NCBI RefSeq assembly: GCF_000018065.1
Contig: NC_009840.1
Location: 124,001 to 188,000 of the forward strand
Length of the DNA: 64,000 nucleotides
Origin: Prochlorococcus marinus str. MIT 9215
GTDB taxonomy: Bacteria; Cyanobacteriota; Cyanobacteriia; PCC-6307; Cyanobiaceae
Reading direction: 5' to 3'
Position numbers and translations under genes: made by a program
Shown: piece after piece, positions 27,456 to 37,194 of the stretch
Layout: each line of letters begins with the position of its first letter
How positions within the stretch are numbered: the stretch's first letter is position 1
The notes under the pieces: model-generated
What the model was told of the DNA's origin: nothing
Seen by the model: only the letters and a program-made list of their open reading frames with translations
The model's database searches: none

Positions 27456-29468
27456 ATGCCTCAAGCTTCAGAAATTGCCTGGTTAATTCCTGTATTCCCA
27501 TTGATTGGAGCGGTGCTTTCTGGTTTTGGTCTAATAAGTATCAACAAAAAAATTAATAATTCAAGAGAAATTGTTTCTGTAGGTTTGATTTCTTTCGTCG
27601 GGATTTCTGCGGTAATTAGTTATAAAGCTTTGATTGAACAAATTAGTGGTTATCAATCAGTAGAAAAATTATTTGTATGGGCCAGCGCTGGAGATTTTAC
27701 AATACCAATGGGATTTGTACTTGATCCTTTGGGGAGTGTAATGCTTGCTTTAGTAACTACAATAACTTTACTGGTAATGATTTATTCCCATGGTTATATG
27801 TCGCATGACAAAGGTTATGTGAGATTTTTTACGTATTTAGCATTATTTAGTAGTTCAATGATGGGATTAATAGTGAGTCCAAATTTATTAGAAATTTACG
27901 TTTTTTGGGAATTAGTTGGAATGTGTTCTTACTTATTAGTAGGTTTTTGGTATGACAGAGATGGCGCTGCCCACGCTGCGCAAAAAGCATTTGTTGTTAA
28001 TAGAGTGGGAGATTTTGGATTATTATTAGGTATTCTTGGTCTGTTCTGGGCAACAAATAGTTTTGATTTTAATGAAATAGCTAAAGGAATTTCTCAATCA
28101 ATATCTGATAATTCAATACCCATTTGGGCTGCTTTACTACTTTGTTTTTTGGTTTTTTTAGGGCCAATGGCAAAATCTGCTCAGTTTCCTCTGCATGTAT
28201 GGTTGCCTGATGCGATGGAAGGCCCCACACCTATTTCTGCACTTATCCATGCTGCAACAATGGTTGCTGCAGGAATATTTCTTGTGGCAAGACTTCAACC
28301 TTTGTACTCAATATTCCCCTCTATTCAGTTCATTATTGCTTTAGTTGGTACCATAACTTGTTTTTTAGGAGCCTCTATAGCTTTGACTCAAATGGATTTA
28401 AAAAAAGGTTTAGCTTATAGTACTGTTTCTCAGCTTGGTTATATGATGCTTGCAATGGGTTGTGGAGCACCAATAGCAGGAATTTTTCATTTAGTGACTC
28501 ATGCTTGTTTTAAAGCAATGCTATTTTTGGGCTCAGGTTCAGTAATACATGCTATGGAAGAAGTAGTTGGCCATCAGCCTGTATTAGCTCAAGATATGAG
28601 ATTAATGGGTGGTTTAAGAAAAAAAATGCCATATACATCAACAACATTTTTAATCGGTTGTATAGCAATTAGTGGAATTCCTCCATTGGCAGGTTTTTGG
28701 AGTAAAGATGAGATACTTGGAAATGCTTTTATATCTTATCCAGCTTTTTGGTTTGTAGGACTTATAACAGCTGGCATGACTGCTTTTTACATGTTTAGGC
28801 TTTATTTCTTGACATTTGAAGGAGATTTTAGAGGGGAGGATAAAGAGTTGCAAAAAGAGCTTTTAATAGCTTCTAAATTAAACCTAGATGAAGAAAATGC
28901 AGAAGAGCATGAAGAACATGGCTCTATTCATGAGTCGCCTTGGTCAATGACATTTCCTTTGGTATTTCTAGCTGTGCCGTCTGTAATTATAGGTTTTATG
29001 GGACTTCCATGGGATAGTAAAATTGCAAATTTACTAGATCCTGAGGAAGCAGAGACTGCTGCAAAAGCCTTCGAATTAAAAGAATTTTTGCCTTTAGCAA
29101 TAGCATCAGTTCTTATTGCATCAGCTGGAATATTTATTGCTTATCAAGCATATTTTGTGAAAAAAATTAATTTGTCAGTTTTATTTGCCAAAAAGTTTCC
29201 TGATGTCAACCATTTTTTATCCAACAAATGGTACTTAGATGATATTAATGAAAGAATTTTTGTTAAGGGAAGTAGAAAATTAGCTAAAGAAGTCTTAGAA
29301 GTTGATTCTAAGGTTGTCGATGGCGTAGTAAATCTTACTGGTCTTTTAACTTTAGGGAGTGGAGAAGGTTTAAAATATTTTGAGACTGGTAGGGCTCAAT
29401 TTTATGCTCTCATTGTTTTTGGAGGTGTAATTCTTCTAGTTGCTATATTTGGTTTTCAATCTCCTTAA
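27456..29468 (+). CDS. ndhF: NAD(P)H-quinone oxidoreductase subunit 5 (NdhF1)
   Basis: This 670-residue antiporter-like membrane subunit of NDH-1 has about 15 predicted helices. Typical NdhF/NuoL segments are WELVGMCSYLLVGFWYDRD, KSAQFPLHVWLPDAMEGPTPISALIHAATMVAAGI and GGLRKKMPYTSTTFLIGCIAISGIPPLAGFWSKDEIL. The long lateral C-terminal helix of NdhF follows. It is the respiratory/cyclic-flow NdhF1 type, paired here with ndhD1 94 bases downstream. It pumps protons at the thylakoid membrane. A His/Glu-rich loop (EENAEEHEEHGSIHE, near residue 485) is hydrophilic and could bind metal or simply be a loop. Confidence 0.96.
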   Translation: MPQASEIAWLIPVFPLIGAVLSGFGLISINKKINNSREIVSVGLISFVGISAVISYKALIEQISGYQSVEKLFVWASAGDFTIPMGFVLDPLGSVMLALVTTITLLVMIYSHGYMSHDKGYVRFFTYLALFSSSMMGLIVSPNLLEIYVFWELVGMCSYLLVGFWYDRDGAAHAAQKAFVVNRVGDFGLLLGILGLFWATNSFDFNEIAKGISQSISDNSIPIWAALLLCFLVFLGPMAKSAQFPLHVWLPDAMEGPTPISALIHAATMVAAGIFLVARLQPLYSIFPSIQFIIALVGTITCFLGASIALTQMDLKKGLAYSTVSQLGYMMLAMGCGAPIAGIFHLVTHACFKAMLFLGSGSVIHAMEEVVGHQPVLAQDMRLMGGLRKKMPYTSTTFLIGCIAISGIPPLAGFWSKDEILGNAFISYPAFWFVGLITAGMTAFYMFRLYFLTFEGDFRGEDKELQKELLIASKLNLDEENAEEHEEHGSIHESPWSMTFPLVFLAVPSVIIGFMGLPWDSKIANLLDPEEAETAAKAFELKEFLPLAIASVLIASAGIFIAYQAYFVKKINLSVLFAKKFPDVNHFLSNKWYLDDINERIFVKGSRKLAKEVLEVDSKVVDGVVNLTGLLTLGSGEGLKYFETGRAQFYALIVFGGVILLVAIFGFQSP

Positions 29469-29562
29469 CTACCTTAATTACAATTGTGTGTCTTCACTGT
29501 TCATTGGGGTGAAAAAATACAGAAAATTTCTAGACTTTATTTAAGATAAATTTCTTATTAAA

Positions 29563-31203
29563 TTGAGTACTTATTTTTTTACACATTTTGAGACACAAAT
29601 GTTTGGAACTTTGGGAGCTGGATTGTCTAATTTCCCTTGGTTATCTGCCTCAATTTTATTTCCAATTGGTAGTGCATTAGTGATACCTTTTTTCCCAGAT
29701 AAAGGAGATGGCAAAGAGGTGAGATGGTTTGCGTTATCTATTGCATTAATAACTTTTTTAATAACTGTAGGTTCATACATAAATGGCTTTGATATAAATA
29801 ATGAGAATGTTCAACTGAAAGAAAATATTAGTTGGCTCCCTGATTTAGGTCTTACTTGGTCTGTTGGTGCTGATGGTATGTCTATGCCGTTAATATTATT
29901 AACTAGTTTTATAACTGCATTAGCAGTTCTCGCTGCATGGCCAGTTAAGTTTAAACCAAAGTTATTTTTCTTTTTGATATTGGTTATGGATGGCGGGCAA
30001 ATCGCTGTGTTTGCTGTCCAGGATATGCTTTTATTCTTTCTAACTTGGGAACTTGAATTAATTCCCGTATATTTATTACTTGCCATTTGGGGTGGCAAAA
30101 ACAGACAATACGCAGCTACAAAATTCATTATCTATACAGCTGGCAGTTCTATATTCATTCTTCTAGCTGCCTTAGCAATGGGTTTCTATGGTACAGAAAT
30201 TCCTAACTTTGAGTTCTCTCACCTGGCAGCTCAAGATTTTAGTCAGAAATTCCAAATATTATGTTATGTGGGGCTATTAATTGCCTTTGGAGTAAAACTA
30301 CCAATCGTACCTCTTCATACTTGGCTCCCAGATGCTCATGGAGAGGCTACAGCCCCTGTTCATATGCTTTTAGCAGGAATTTTATTAAAGATGGGAGGAT
30401 ATGCCCTTTTAAGATTTAATGCACAATTATTACCAGTTGCGCATGCTCAATTTGCCCCATTATTAATAGTTCTAGGGGTTGTCAATATAATTTATGCTGC
30501 ATTAACTTCTTTTGCTCAAAGAAATCTTAAAAGAAAAATTGCATACAGTTCCATAAGTCATATGGGTTTCGTACTTATTGGAATAGGGAGTTTTAGTAGT
30601 CTTGGAACAAGCGGAGCTATGCTGCAAATGGTTAGTCATGGATTAATCGGTGCAAGTTTATTCTTTCTTGTTGGTGCTACCTATGACAGAACAAAGACTC
30701 TTAAACTTGATGAGATGAGTGGAGTAGGACAAAAAATGAGAATCATGTTTGCCCTATGGACTGCTTGCTCCTTGGCTTCCCTTGCTTTACCAGGTATGAG
30801 TGGATTTGTTTCCGAATTAATGGTATTTACAGGGTTCGTTACTGATGAGGTTTATACACTTCCTTTTCGGGTAGTAATGGCCTCTTTAGCTGCTATCGGA
30901 GTTATACTTACACCTATTTATCTACTTTCAATGTTACGAGAAATTTTCTTTGGTAAAGAAAATCCTAAATTAATCGAAGAAAGAAAACTTATAGATGCAG
31001 AGCCAAGGGAAGTTTATATTATTGCTTGCTTACTTTTACCGATAATTGGAATAGGTTTGTACCCAAGATTAGTTACTGAAAGTTATATAGCATCTATCAA
31101 TAATTTAGTCGATAGAGATTTAACTGCAGTTAAAAGTGCTGTGAAAACAAATATCTTTTCAGGAACTAAAAAAAATGAAATTTTAAAAGCTCCAACAATA
31201 TAG
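29563..31203 (+). CDS. ndhD: NAD(P)H-quinone oxidoreductase chain 4 (NdhD1)
   Basis: This 546-residue antiporter-like membrane subunit has about 14 helices. Characteristic text is [60 protein letters not shown] and [19 protein letters not shown]. It is the NdhD1 form that goes with NdhF1 in NDH-1L, not the CO2-uptake form. The longest frame starts at TTG 29563, but the ATG at 29599 ([16 protein letters not shown]) gives a start closer to the usual family N-terminus. It is likely transcribed with ndhF. Confidence 0.95.
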   Translation: MSTYFFTHFETQMFGTLGAGLSNFPWLSASILFPIGSALVIPFFPDKGDGKEVRWFALSIALITFLITVGSYINGFDINNENVQLKENISWLPDLGLTWSVGADGMSMPLILLTSFITALAVLAAWPVKFKPKLFFFLILVMDGGQIAVFAVQDMLLFFLTWELELIPVYLLLAIWGGKNRQYAATKFIIYTAGSSIFILLAALAMGFYGTEIPNFEFSHLAAQDFSQKFQILCYVGLLIAFGVKLPIVPLHTWLPDAHGEATAPVHMLLAGILLKMGGYALLRFNAQLLPVAHAQFAPLLIVLGVVNIIYAALTSFAQRNLKRKIAYSSISHMGFVLIGIGSFSSLGTSGAMLQMVSHGLIGASLFFLVGATYDRTKTLKLDEMSGVGQKMRIMFALWTACSLASLALPGMSGFVSELMVFTGFVTDEVYTLPFRVVMASLAAIGVILTPIYLLSMLREIFFGKENPKLIEERKLIDAEPREVYIIACLLLPIIGIGLYPRLVTESYIASINNLVDRDLTAVKSAVKTNIFSGTKKNEILKAPTI

Positions 31204-31325
31204 TTTTTAAATTAATGCAATATTTTTTGGCATTAAATAAATTAAAAGATATCTTGTGAGTAGATCTTATCTATTTCAAAATATCTTATTTTAATCCTAT
31301 TGATAGGCAGCAATTAGGTCCTAGA

Positions 31326-32147
31326 TTGTTGATTAAGTTTCTTCAGGACGCGGCTGGCAAGGGTGAGCTTGATCCATGGGATATTGATGTAATAAGTGTA
31401 ATTGATAGTTTTTTAGAGCAACACTCACATACTTGCAATAAATCTTCAAATAGACATAGCTCATATAATAAGGATTTAGCTGAGACAAGCGAAGCATTTT
31501 TTGCCGCTTCAGTACTAGTTAATTTAAAGGCTCAGGTTTTGGAATCTGATGTTTTCAAAGAAAATTCTTCAGATTTTGACGATGAATTTGACTTGGATGA
31601 TCAAGATTGGATTGATAAAGAATTTGATATTCCAAAATATCCTGAAAAATATTTAAGGAGAAGATCAATTGCTCAACCAATTCTTAAACGTACAACAACA
31701 TTGGGAGAACTTGTAAGCCAGTTAGAGTCGATAGCAGAAGTTATAGAAACTCAGGATCTTCTGCTCATGAAGAGAAAAAGAAATAAAAAATATTCTAATA
31801 AGGCTTTAATTTCTCAAGTAAAATCATTAGCACATCGTGAGAAACTTCCAGAAACTACTAAAGCATTAGGGAAATTTATAGATGGATGGGAAAAAGCATT
31901 ACAATGGACAGATTTTGAATATTTAGTCGAGAAATGGAAAACAGTTGTTAAAAATGATTTAGATAAAGATCGTTTAGGAGTTTTTTGGGCTCTGTTATTT
32001 TTATCGTCTGAAAACAAAATTGAAATTAAACAAATTAATTCTTTATATGGTCCAATTCAAATTAAAAGAATAATACCTGATGGTGGCTTAGCTCAATTGC
32101 CTATAGAAAATCTTGAGGTAGGTAATGCCTCTTCCTCGGGTGCATAG
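31326..32147 (+). CDS. scpA: Segregation and condensation protein A
   Basis: This 273-residue kleisin of the bacterial SMC complex has the N-terminal KFLQDAAGKGELDPWDIDVISVIDSFLEQ, the middle DLAETSEAFFAASVLVNLKAQVLES, and a C-terminal winged helix (FWALLFLSSENKIEIKQ) that binds SMC. The TTG at 31326 is the first canonical start, but the open frame and family-like residues (DRQQLGPR) continue upstream to a stop at 31257 without ATG, GTG or TTG. The true start may therefore be non-canonical. An acidic insertion (FDDEFDLDDQD) lies in the middle. The gene precedes a sugar nucleotidyltransferase. Confidence 0.85.
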   Translation: MLIKFLQDAAGKGELDPWDIDVISVIDSFLEQHSHTCNKSSNRHSSYNKDLAETSEAFFAASVLVNLKAQVLESDVFKENSSDFDDEFDLDDQDWIDKEFDIPKYPEKYLRRRSIAQPILKRTTTLGELVSQLESIAEVIETQDLLLMKRKRNKKYSNKALISQVKSLAHREKLPETTKALGKFIDGWEKALQWTDFEYLVEKWKTVVKNDLDKDRLGVFWALLFLSSENKIEIKQINSLYGPIQIKRIIPDGGLAQLPIENLEVGNASSSGA

Positions 32148-32196
32148 AAGCTTAATAGTAATAACGTATAATTAATTTGGAAAAGGTTTTGAATTT

Positions 32197-33375
32197 ATGA
32201 AGGCAATGATACTTGCAGCGGGTAAAGGAACACGTGTTCAGCCTATTACTCATGTTATTCCAAAACCGATGATTCCGATTTTGCAAAAACCTGTTATGGA
32301 GTTTTTATTGGAACTTTTAAGAGAACATAACTTTAAGGAAATAATGGTAAATGTCTCTCATCTGGCTGAAGAAATTGAAAATTATTTTAGAGATGGGCAA
32401 AGATTTGGAGTAGAAATTGCTTATAGTTTTGAGGGAAGAATTGAAGATGGAGAATTAATAGGTGATGCTTTGGGATCAGCAGGAGGATTAAAAAAAATTC
32501 AAGATTTTCAGAAATTTTTTGATGAAACATTTGTTGTTTTATGTGGTGATGCTTTAGTTGATTTAGATTTAACTCAAGCTGTTAAAAAACATAAGCAGAA
32601 AGGAGCTATTGCGAGCTTGATAACCAAGAGGGTAATTAAAGATCAAGTATCAAGCTACGGCGTTGTAGTTTCAGATGAAAATGGCAGAATAAAGGCTTTT
32701 CAGGAAAAGCCATCAGTTGATCAAGCTTTAAGTGATTCTATAAATACAGGAATTTATCTTTTTGAACCCGAGATTTTTAATTACATCCCTTCAGCCGAAA
32801 AATTTGATATTGGAGCCGATCTTTTTCCTAAACTTGTTGAAATGGACTTGCCATTTTTTGCATTACCAATGGATTTTGAATGGGTAGATATTGGAAAAGT
32901 TCCTGATTATTGGAGCGCTATTAGAAATGTATTGCTAGGTAAGGTTAGACAAGTACAAATACCAGGTAAGGAAATTAAACCAGGAGTTTTTACCGGTTTG
33001 AATGTAGCTGCTAACTGGGAAAAAGTTAATATTACCGGGCCTGTTTATATAGGAGGCATGACTAGGATAGAGGATGGAGCAACTATTATTGGTCCTACTA
33101 TGATTGGGCCAAGTTGTTGCATTTGCGAGGGAGCAATCATAGATAACTCAATTATTTTTGATTACTCTAAGATTGGTAAAGGTGTACGACTTGTTGATAA
33201 GTTAGTGTTTGGTAAATATTGTGTTGGAAAAAATGGAGATCATTTTGATTTGCAAGATGCATCTTTAGATTGGTTGATAGCAGATTCAAGAAGATCTGAT
33301 TTGACTGAGCCATCCCCTCAGCAGAAAGCTATGGCAGAATTATTAGGTACTGATTTGATTAATATTCCAGACTAA
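32197..33375 (+). CDS. NDP-sugar pyrophosphorylase (nucleotidyltransferase + beta-helix)
   Basis: The protein has 392 residues. Residues 1-240 are a nucleotidyltransferase domain with MILAAGKGTRVQPITHVIPKPMIPI (the GxGxRxxPxTxxxPKP signature), sugar-binding GDALGSAGGL, FVVLCGDALVD, FQEKP and FEWVDIGKVPDYW. Residues 250-345 contain hexapeptide-repeat left-handed beta-helix turns (ITGPVYIGGM, IIGPTMIGPSC). It joins NTP and a sugar-1-phosphate, probably glucose- or mannose-1-phosphate, for envelope polysaccharides; specificity cannot be read. The 3' end overlaps metF by 17 bases, convergently. Confidence 0.88.
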   Translation: MKAMILAAGKGTRVQPITHVIPKPMIPILQKPVMEFLLELLREHNFKEIMVNVSHLAEEIENYFRDGQRFGVEIAYSFEGRIEDGELIGDALGSAGGLKKIQDFQKFFDETFVVLCGDALVDLDLTQAVKKHKQKGAIASLITKRVIKDQVSSYGVVVSDENGRIKAFQEKPSVDQALSDSINTGIYLFEPEIFNYIPSAEKFDIGADLFPKLVEMDLPFFALPMDFEWVDIGKVPDYWSAIRNVLLGKVRQVQIPGKEIKPGVFTGLNVAANWEKVNITGPVYIGGMTRIEDGATIIGPTMIGPSCCICEGAIIDNSIIFDYSKIGKGVRLVDKLVFGKYCVGKNGDHFDLQDASLDWLIADSRRSDLTEPSPQQKAMAELLGTDLINIPD

Positions 33376-34249
33376 GATCAGCTTTTTTAATAATATCAGG
33401 AATCAAATGTTCTGCCCTTACGGCCATTAGATGTATACCACTAGCGATATTCATAAAATCATGAGCTTGTTCAGCTGCAATTTCTATACCTTCTTGTAAA
33501 GGGTTTTTAGCATCCTTAAGACGATTTAAGATGTTTTCAGGGATGTTTGCGCCTGGAACGTATTTGTTTATAAAGAGGGCGTTTTTGTAAGACTTTAATA
33601 GGAATACACCTGCGATAACAGGCATTTCAAGAGGATTGCTAATTTTTTCGCAAAAATCTATCAAATTTTGTTTTTCCATAACCATTTGAGTTTGTATAAA
33701 TCCAGCTCCAGCCTCTTTTTTCTTTCTCATTCTATTCTCTAAACTTCTTAGATTTCTGCAACTAGGATCAGCTGCAGCACCTGCAAAAATAAATGTTTTT
33801 TTATCGGAAAGTTCTCCTAAGGTGGGATCAATTCCTTTATTAAAGGCTTGAATTTGTTGCAGTAATTTAACAGACTCAAACTCATGTACTGCCTTAGCAT
33901 CTTTTTGATCCCCGGCTTTTACTGAATCACCGGTAATACATAAAATGTTTCTAATTCCTAAAGCATTCGCTCCCAGAATGTCAGATTGTAAAGCAATTTT
34001 ATTACGATCTCTGCAAGATATTTGCATTACTGGTTCTATTCCATTTTCCAGTAATAGTTTGGACATTGCCAAGCTGCACATTCTCATTACAGCTCTGCTT
34101 CCGTCGGTAATGTTAACAGCATTTACCTTATCTTTCAAAAGTTGTGCTATGTTTAGAGATCTTATGGGGTTTCCACCTCTTGGCGGCATTAACTCTGCCG
34201 TTATTACCTTAGATTTTTTTTCTAAAGTCTGCTGAAGTTTTGATTTCAA
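33359..34249 (-). CDS. metF: Methylenetetrahydrofolate reductase
   Basis: This 296-residue flavoprotein, the length of E. coli MetF, reduces 5,10-methylene-THF to 5-methyl-THF for methionine synthesis. Seen are AELMPPRGGNPIRSLNIAQLL near the N-terminus, the VNITDGSRAVMRM strand, ILCITGDSVKAGDQ (FAD-binding) and GAGFIQTQMVME. The C-terminal IPENILNRLKDAKNP is also typical. It converges with the nucleotidyltransferase gene and is divergent from the PedR-like gene across about 77 bases. Confidence 0.93.
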   Translation of the reverse strand: MKSKLQQTLEKKSKVITAELMPPRGGNPIRSLNIAQLLKDKVNAVNITDGSRAVMRMCSLAMSKLLLENGIEPVMQISCRDRNKIALQSDILGANALGIRNILCITGDSVKAGDQKDAKAVHEFESVKLLQQIQAFNKGIDPTLGELSDKKTFIFAGAAADPSCRNLRSLENRMRKKKEAGAGFIQTQMVMEKQNLIDFCEKISNPLEMPVIAGVFLLKSYKNALFINKYVPGANIPENILNRLKDAKNPLQEGIEIAAEQAHDFMNIASGIHLMAVRAEHLIPDIIKKADLSLEY

Positions 34250-34326
34250 TTGCCTTTGTTTTCTAATTGGTTAACAAGTGTACTGAGATTGCTAAACTTA
34301 ATTAATATAAAAAAGGAACTGCTTAA

Positions 34327-34605
34327 ATGCAAATGGTTGAAGAAGAAGTAAACAACATTGATATGATGGGTCTCTCAGCAAGAGAGATGGAAATCATTGA
34401 TCTCGTGGCTGATGGGCTCACAAATCAAGAGATTGCGGTAAAACTAACTATCAGTAAAAGAACTGTTGATAATCATGTAAGTAATATGTTTACAAAAACT
34501 GGTTCTAAAAACAGAGTTGCACTTTTGAATTGGGCAATGGACAACGGAAAGATTTGTAGAGATGGATTTAATTGTTGTTCACTCCCAGACCCTGATCAAG
34601 ATTAG
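34327..34605 (+). CDS. Small LuxR-type regulator, PedR-like
   Basis: The product has 92 residues, almost entirely a LuxR/NarL helix-turn-helix (residues 15-73): LSAREMEIIDLVADGLTNQEIAVKLTISKRTVDNHVSNMFTKTGSKNR. No receiver or ligand domain is present. The tail has three cysteines (C77, C83, C84). This matches the small PedR regulators of cyanobacteria, whose activity follows photosynthetic electron transport through thiol state. The last 38 bases overlap the convergent 62-residue gene. Redox control here is inferred from family and cysteines. Confidence 0.82.
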   Translation: MQMVEEEVNNIDMMGLSAREMEIIDLVADGLTNQEIAVKLTISKRTVDNHVSNMFTKTGSKNRVALLNWAMDNGKICRDGFNCCSLPDPDQD

Positions 34606-34756
34606 TAGTTGAATTTACTTTTTTTGTATCATTAGCTAAATCCATTAAACAATAATTTGTAGAACCTAGTTCAAAGAGTTCAGCATATGCAATACATGCA
34701 TCTTTGTCTGAATCAACAAATCTCAATATTCCTTCTTTATCATAAAGACCATACAT
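34568..34756 (-). CDS. Small conserved-type hypothetical protein
   Basis: The protein has 62 residues. The first 45 form a compact domain-like stretch, MYGLYDKEGILRFVDSDKD followed by ACIAYAELFELGST, with a pattern of alternating beta and helix. The last 15 are Asn/Thr-rich and are the part that overlaps pedR by 38 bases on the opposite strand. No motif of known function is seen. I favour a real gene because the N-terminal part lies outside the overlap, starts with ATG and has a folded-protein composition. Confidence 0.6.
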   Translation of the reverse strand: MYGLYDKEGILRFVDSDKDACIAYAELFELGSTNYCLMDLANDTKKVNSTTNLDQGLGVNNN

Positions 34757-34822
34757 CTGTAGAAAGTAAAAATTACTGAGTTTAAATATAAAGAAAATAT
34801 AAAGGATGGATGACTCTTTTGA

Positions 34823-35320
34823 CTAGTCACTTTTGAAAGTTGTCAAATAGTCTGCTTTCCATTCTGAAAAAGGATTGTTGGCGAGATTGAAATTAGAGTA
34901 GTGGGTCTGCCCAGTAATTTCTTTTGAAATGAAAGATGGAAGAAATAAATCTTCCTCTTCGCTGGAAAGTTCAATTTCCGCAATTTCAAGTGGATAATTA
35001 TTTTCTTTAAAGCAATCTATAATCCAAAATTTATTTTCAAATTCTAGAAAGAATCTTTCTTTTTTAATTGTACTAGAAAGATTTGACATTATTGTTTCAG
35101 CATCGCTTCGCGGAATGGAGTATTCAAATTCAAAGTTGGTAAAGCCTTTGATATGTTTTTTAAGTGCAATTTTAGAGTTTTTGCCTGTAATCCTTACCCT
35201 AATAATCCAACCATCTAAACTTTTGGATAAATATCCTTGTTCAATACAAAGTTTTTGAATTATGAATTTTTTCCAAGTATCATTTTTTATAAGAAATCTT
35301 CTTTCTATTTCTAATGCCAT
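34823..35320 (-). CDS. CYTH-domain protein (triphosphate tunnel metalloenzyme)
   Basis: This 165-residue protein opens with MALEIERRFLIKND, the EIERRFL form of the CYTH ExExK signature. Lys/Arg-rich strands follow (IRVRITGKNSKIALKKH), then ERFFLEFENKFWIIDCF and EIAEIELSSEEE, as in tunnel-fold enzymes acting on triphosphates (inorganic triphosphatase or adenylate-cyclase-like). The small bacterial members are mostly tripolyphosphatases; the substrate here is unknown. It is 4 bases downstream of nadK on the same strand. Confidence 0.87.
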   Translation of the reverse strand: MALEIERRFLIKNDTWKKFIIQKLCIEQGYLSKSLDGWIIRVRITGKNSKIALKKHIKGFTNFEFEYSIPRSDAETIMSNLSSTIKKERFFLEFENKFWIIDCFKENNYPLEIAEIELSSEEEDLFLPSFISKEITGQTHYSNFNLANNPFSEWKADYLTTFKSD

Positions 35321-35324
35321 TTAA

Positions 35325-36233
35325 TTATTTTGGATTTTTTGGTGATAAATCACCTTTCCAATCTAGTTTTTTTATTAGAGTATTATAAAAGTTATTGCTT
35401 TTTTTAAACTTTATTATTTTGCAAGGTGATCGCCCTTTTTTTATCTCACAATGATAAGTTTCTTTAATGGTCATACATTTTGAACCGTCTCTCCATAATT
35501 TAATTTCCCCTTTACTTTTTTTTACGGGTTTAATTATTACCTTACTTGTATTAGGTATAACGATTGGTCTACTAGCTAAACTCATAGGGCATATAGGGTT
35601 AATTATCATTGCATCAATACATGGGTGCACTATTGGACCACCTGCAGCCATTGAATATGCTGTTGAACCAGTAGTCGTAGATATGATCAGTCCATCACCT
35701 TTATATTCATTCACCTTTTCGTTATCTATTTCAATTTGTATTTGGTTGGTAGGAGAAATGTCTTCTTCCACAGATTTAAAATAAAAATCATTTAAGGCGT
35801 CGTAGCTTTTTATAATTTTTCTCTCAGAACTTGTCCCGTTAATACAAACATTGCAATTTAATCTATTACGAAGGTCAATTGTATATTCTTCGTTTTCAAG
35901 GATTTCAATAAAAGATTTGTTAAATAAAAAATCTTTTTCTTGTGTAAGGAACCCCAGATTGCCACCAATATTAATACTCAACAAAGGAATATCATAATCA
36001 GCTAAAGCATTTGCACATTTTAAGAAGGTTCCATCCCCTCCAAGAACTATGCCAATATTTGGTTGCAATTCTGGATTGCCTAGATATTTGTCAATTTCAT
36101 CTTTATGAAAATCACTTTCAATTCTGTTTGAGTTTATATTTTTAGCTTTGAGAACTTCTTCACAGAATTTAGAAGCCTCTTGAGCTATCGAACTCTCTGA
36201 ACGATATACAATAAGCACTAATGAAAGTTTCAT
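35325..36233 (-). CDS. nadK: NAD kinase
   Basis: This 302-residue enzyme phosphorylates NAD to NADP using ATP. The [13 protein letters not shown] motif lies near residue 65, followed by ININIGG-type [44 protein letters not shown] and [11 protein letters not shown]. All are standard NadK elements. The ATG is preceded 9 bases upstream by the ndhE stop, so it belongs to the ndhA-I-G-E transcription unit, an apt link between NADP supply and NDH-1. Confidence 0.94.
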   Translation of the reverse strand: MKLSLVLIVYRSESSIAQEASKFCEEVLKAKNINSNRIESDFHKDEIDKYLGNPELQPNIGIVLGGDGTFLKCANALADYDIPLLSINIGGNLGFLTQEKDFLFNKSFIEILENEEYTIDLRNRLNCNVCINGTSSERKIIKSYDALNDFYFKSVEEDISPTNQIQIEIDNEKVNEYKGDGLIISTTTGSTAYSMAAGGPIVHPCIDAMIINPICPMSLASRPIVIPNTSKVIIKPVKKSKGEIKLWRDGSKCMTIKETYHCEIKKGRSPCKIIKFKKSNNFYNTLIKKLDWKGDLSPKNPK

Positions 36234-36242
36234 TTAATGCTT

Positions 36243-36566
36243 TTACCATTTTAATAAATTAAAACTTTCCATATCAACTGTCACCCTGTTCCTGTAAAGA
36301 GATAATAATATAGCTAATCCAACGGCTGCTTCAGCGGCAGCAACAGTAATAACAAAAATTGTAAAAACTTGTCCTTGAATTAAATTATTATCAATATAGG
36401 AGGAAAATGCCATCAAGTTTATATTTACCGCATTGAGCATTAATTCGATGCTCATAAGAACTCTTACTGCATTTCTGCTATTTAATAATCCCCAAATACC
36501 AATACAGAATAGTGCTGAAGATACTATTAAAAAAGCTTGAAGAGGGATTGATTCTAAGTTCATCAT
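36243..36566 (-). CDS. ndhE: NAD(P)H-quinone oxidoreductase subunit 4L (NdhE)
   Basis: This 107-residue NuoK-type subunit has three helices and the family text [32 protein letters not shown], including the membrane Glu of [26 protein letters not shown] follows. It forms part of the proton channel in the membrane arm. It is the last ndh gene of the ndhA-I-G-E cluster, 15 bases after ndhG. Confidence 0.96.
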   Translation of the reverse strand: MMNLESIPLQAFLIVSSALFCIGIWGLLNSRNAVRVLMSIELMLNAVNINLMAFSSYIDNNLIQGQVFTIFVITVAAAEAAVGLAILLSLYRNRVTVDMESFNLLKW

Positions 36567-36581
36567 AATAAATTTGAAAGG

Positions 36582-37181
36582 TTAATTTTTATTTGTAAGT
36601 AACGGTTCTGGTGATTTTTCAATTAACTCTTGATCTACAGGTAATCCTGTAGAAATATCTTTGCTCATTACATCTCTTCTTGCTAAAACAATAGCTCCAA
36701 TCATTGCCATTAATAGTAAAACTGAAGCAACTTCGAATGGAAGCAAATAATCACTAAATAAATGCTCACCAATCCTAATAGTTGATTCTTCTCCTATAGA
36801 GTTTTCAGGAATTGATAGGTTCCATACATTTGTTAGGTCAACCCTTATTAAGAGGCTTAGTAATGTTAAACATATCGATGTTGATATAATTCTTCTCGAT
36901 TTAATATCATTGATAGGCTTTAAATCTTCTTTTTTATTGACTAACATAATTGCAAAAATTATTAATACATTTACTGCACCCACATAAACTAAAACTTGAG
37001 CTGCAGCAACAAAACTTGCATTTAAAAGAAGATATAATCCTGCTACACTCATGAAAACCCCGCCAAGAAGAAAGGCTGAATAAACAATACTTTCTAGCAA
37101 TACAACACCAAGCGCTCCAATAAGGACAACTAAAGATAGGACTGTAAAACAAATAAATTGTGTTGTGATTGCAATGGACAT
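36582..37181 (-). CDS. ndhG: NAD(P)H-quinone oxidoreductase subunit 6 (NdhG)
   Basis: This 199-residue NuoJ-type membrane subunit has five hydrophobic helices. Marks are ALGVVLLESIVYSAFLLGGVFMSVAGLYLLLNASFVAAAQVLVYVGAVNVLIIFAIML (helix 3 with the pi-bulge region) and SVLLLMAMIGAIVLARRD. The C-terminal tail (DQELIEKSPEPLL) is soluble. It lies between ndhI (13 bases upstream) and ndhE. Confidence 0.96.
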   Translation of the reverse strand: MSIAITTQFICFTVLSLVVLIGALGVVLLESIVYSAFLLGGVFMSVAGLYLLLNASFVAAAQVLVYVGAVNVLIIFAIMLVNKKEDLKPINDIKSRRIISTSICLTLLSLLIRVDLTNVWNLSIPENSIGEESTIRIGEHLFSDYLLPFEVASVLLLMAMIGAIVLARRDVMSKDISTGLPVDQELIEKSPEPLLTNKN

Positions 37182-37194
37182 AAATTAATGGAAA

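Noticed and set aside
36934-37152. Cys-rich 72-codon frame in another phase of the ndhG region
   Set aside because: It overlaps ndhG fully on the same strand in another frame. The cysteines come from out-of-frame reading of Leu/Val/Ala codons.
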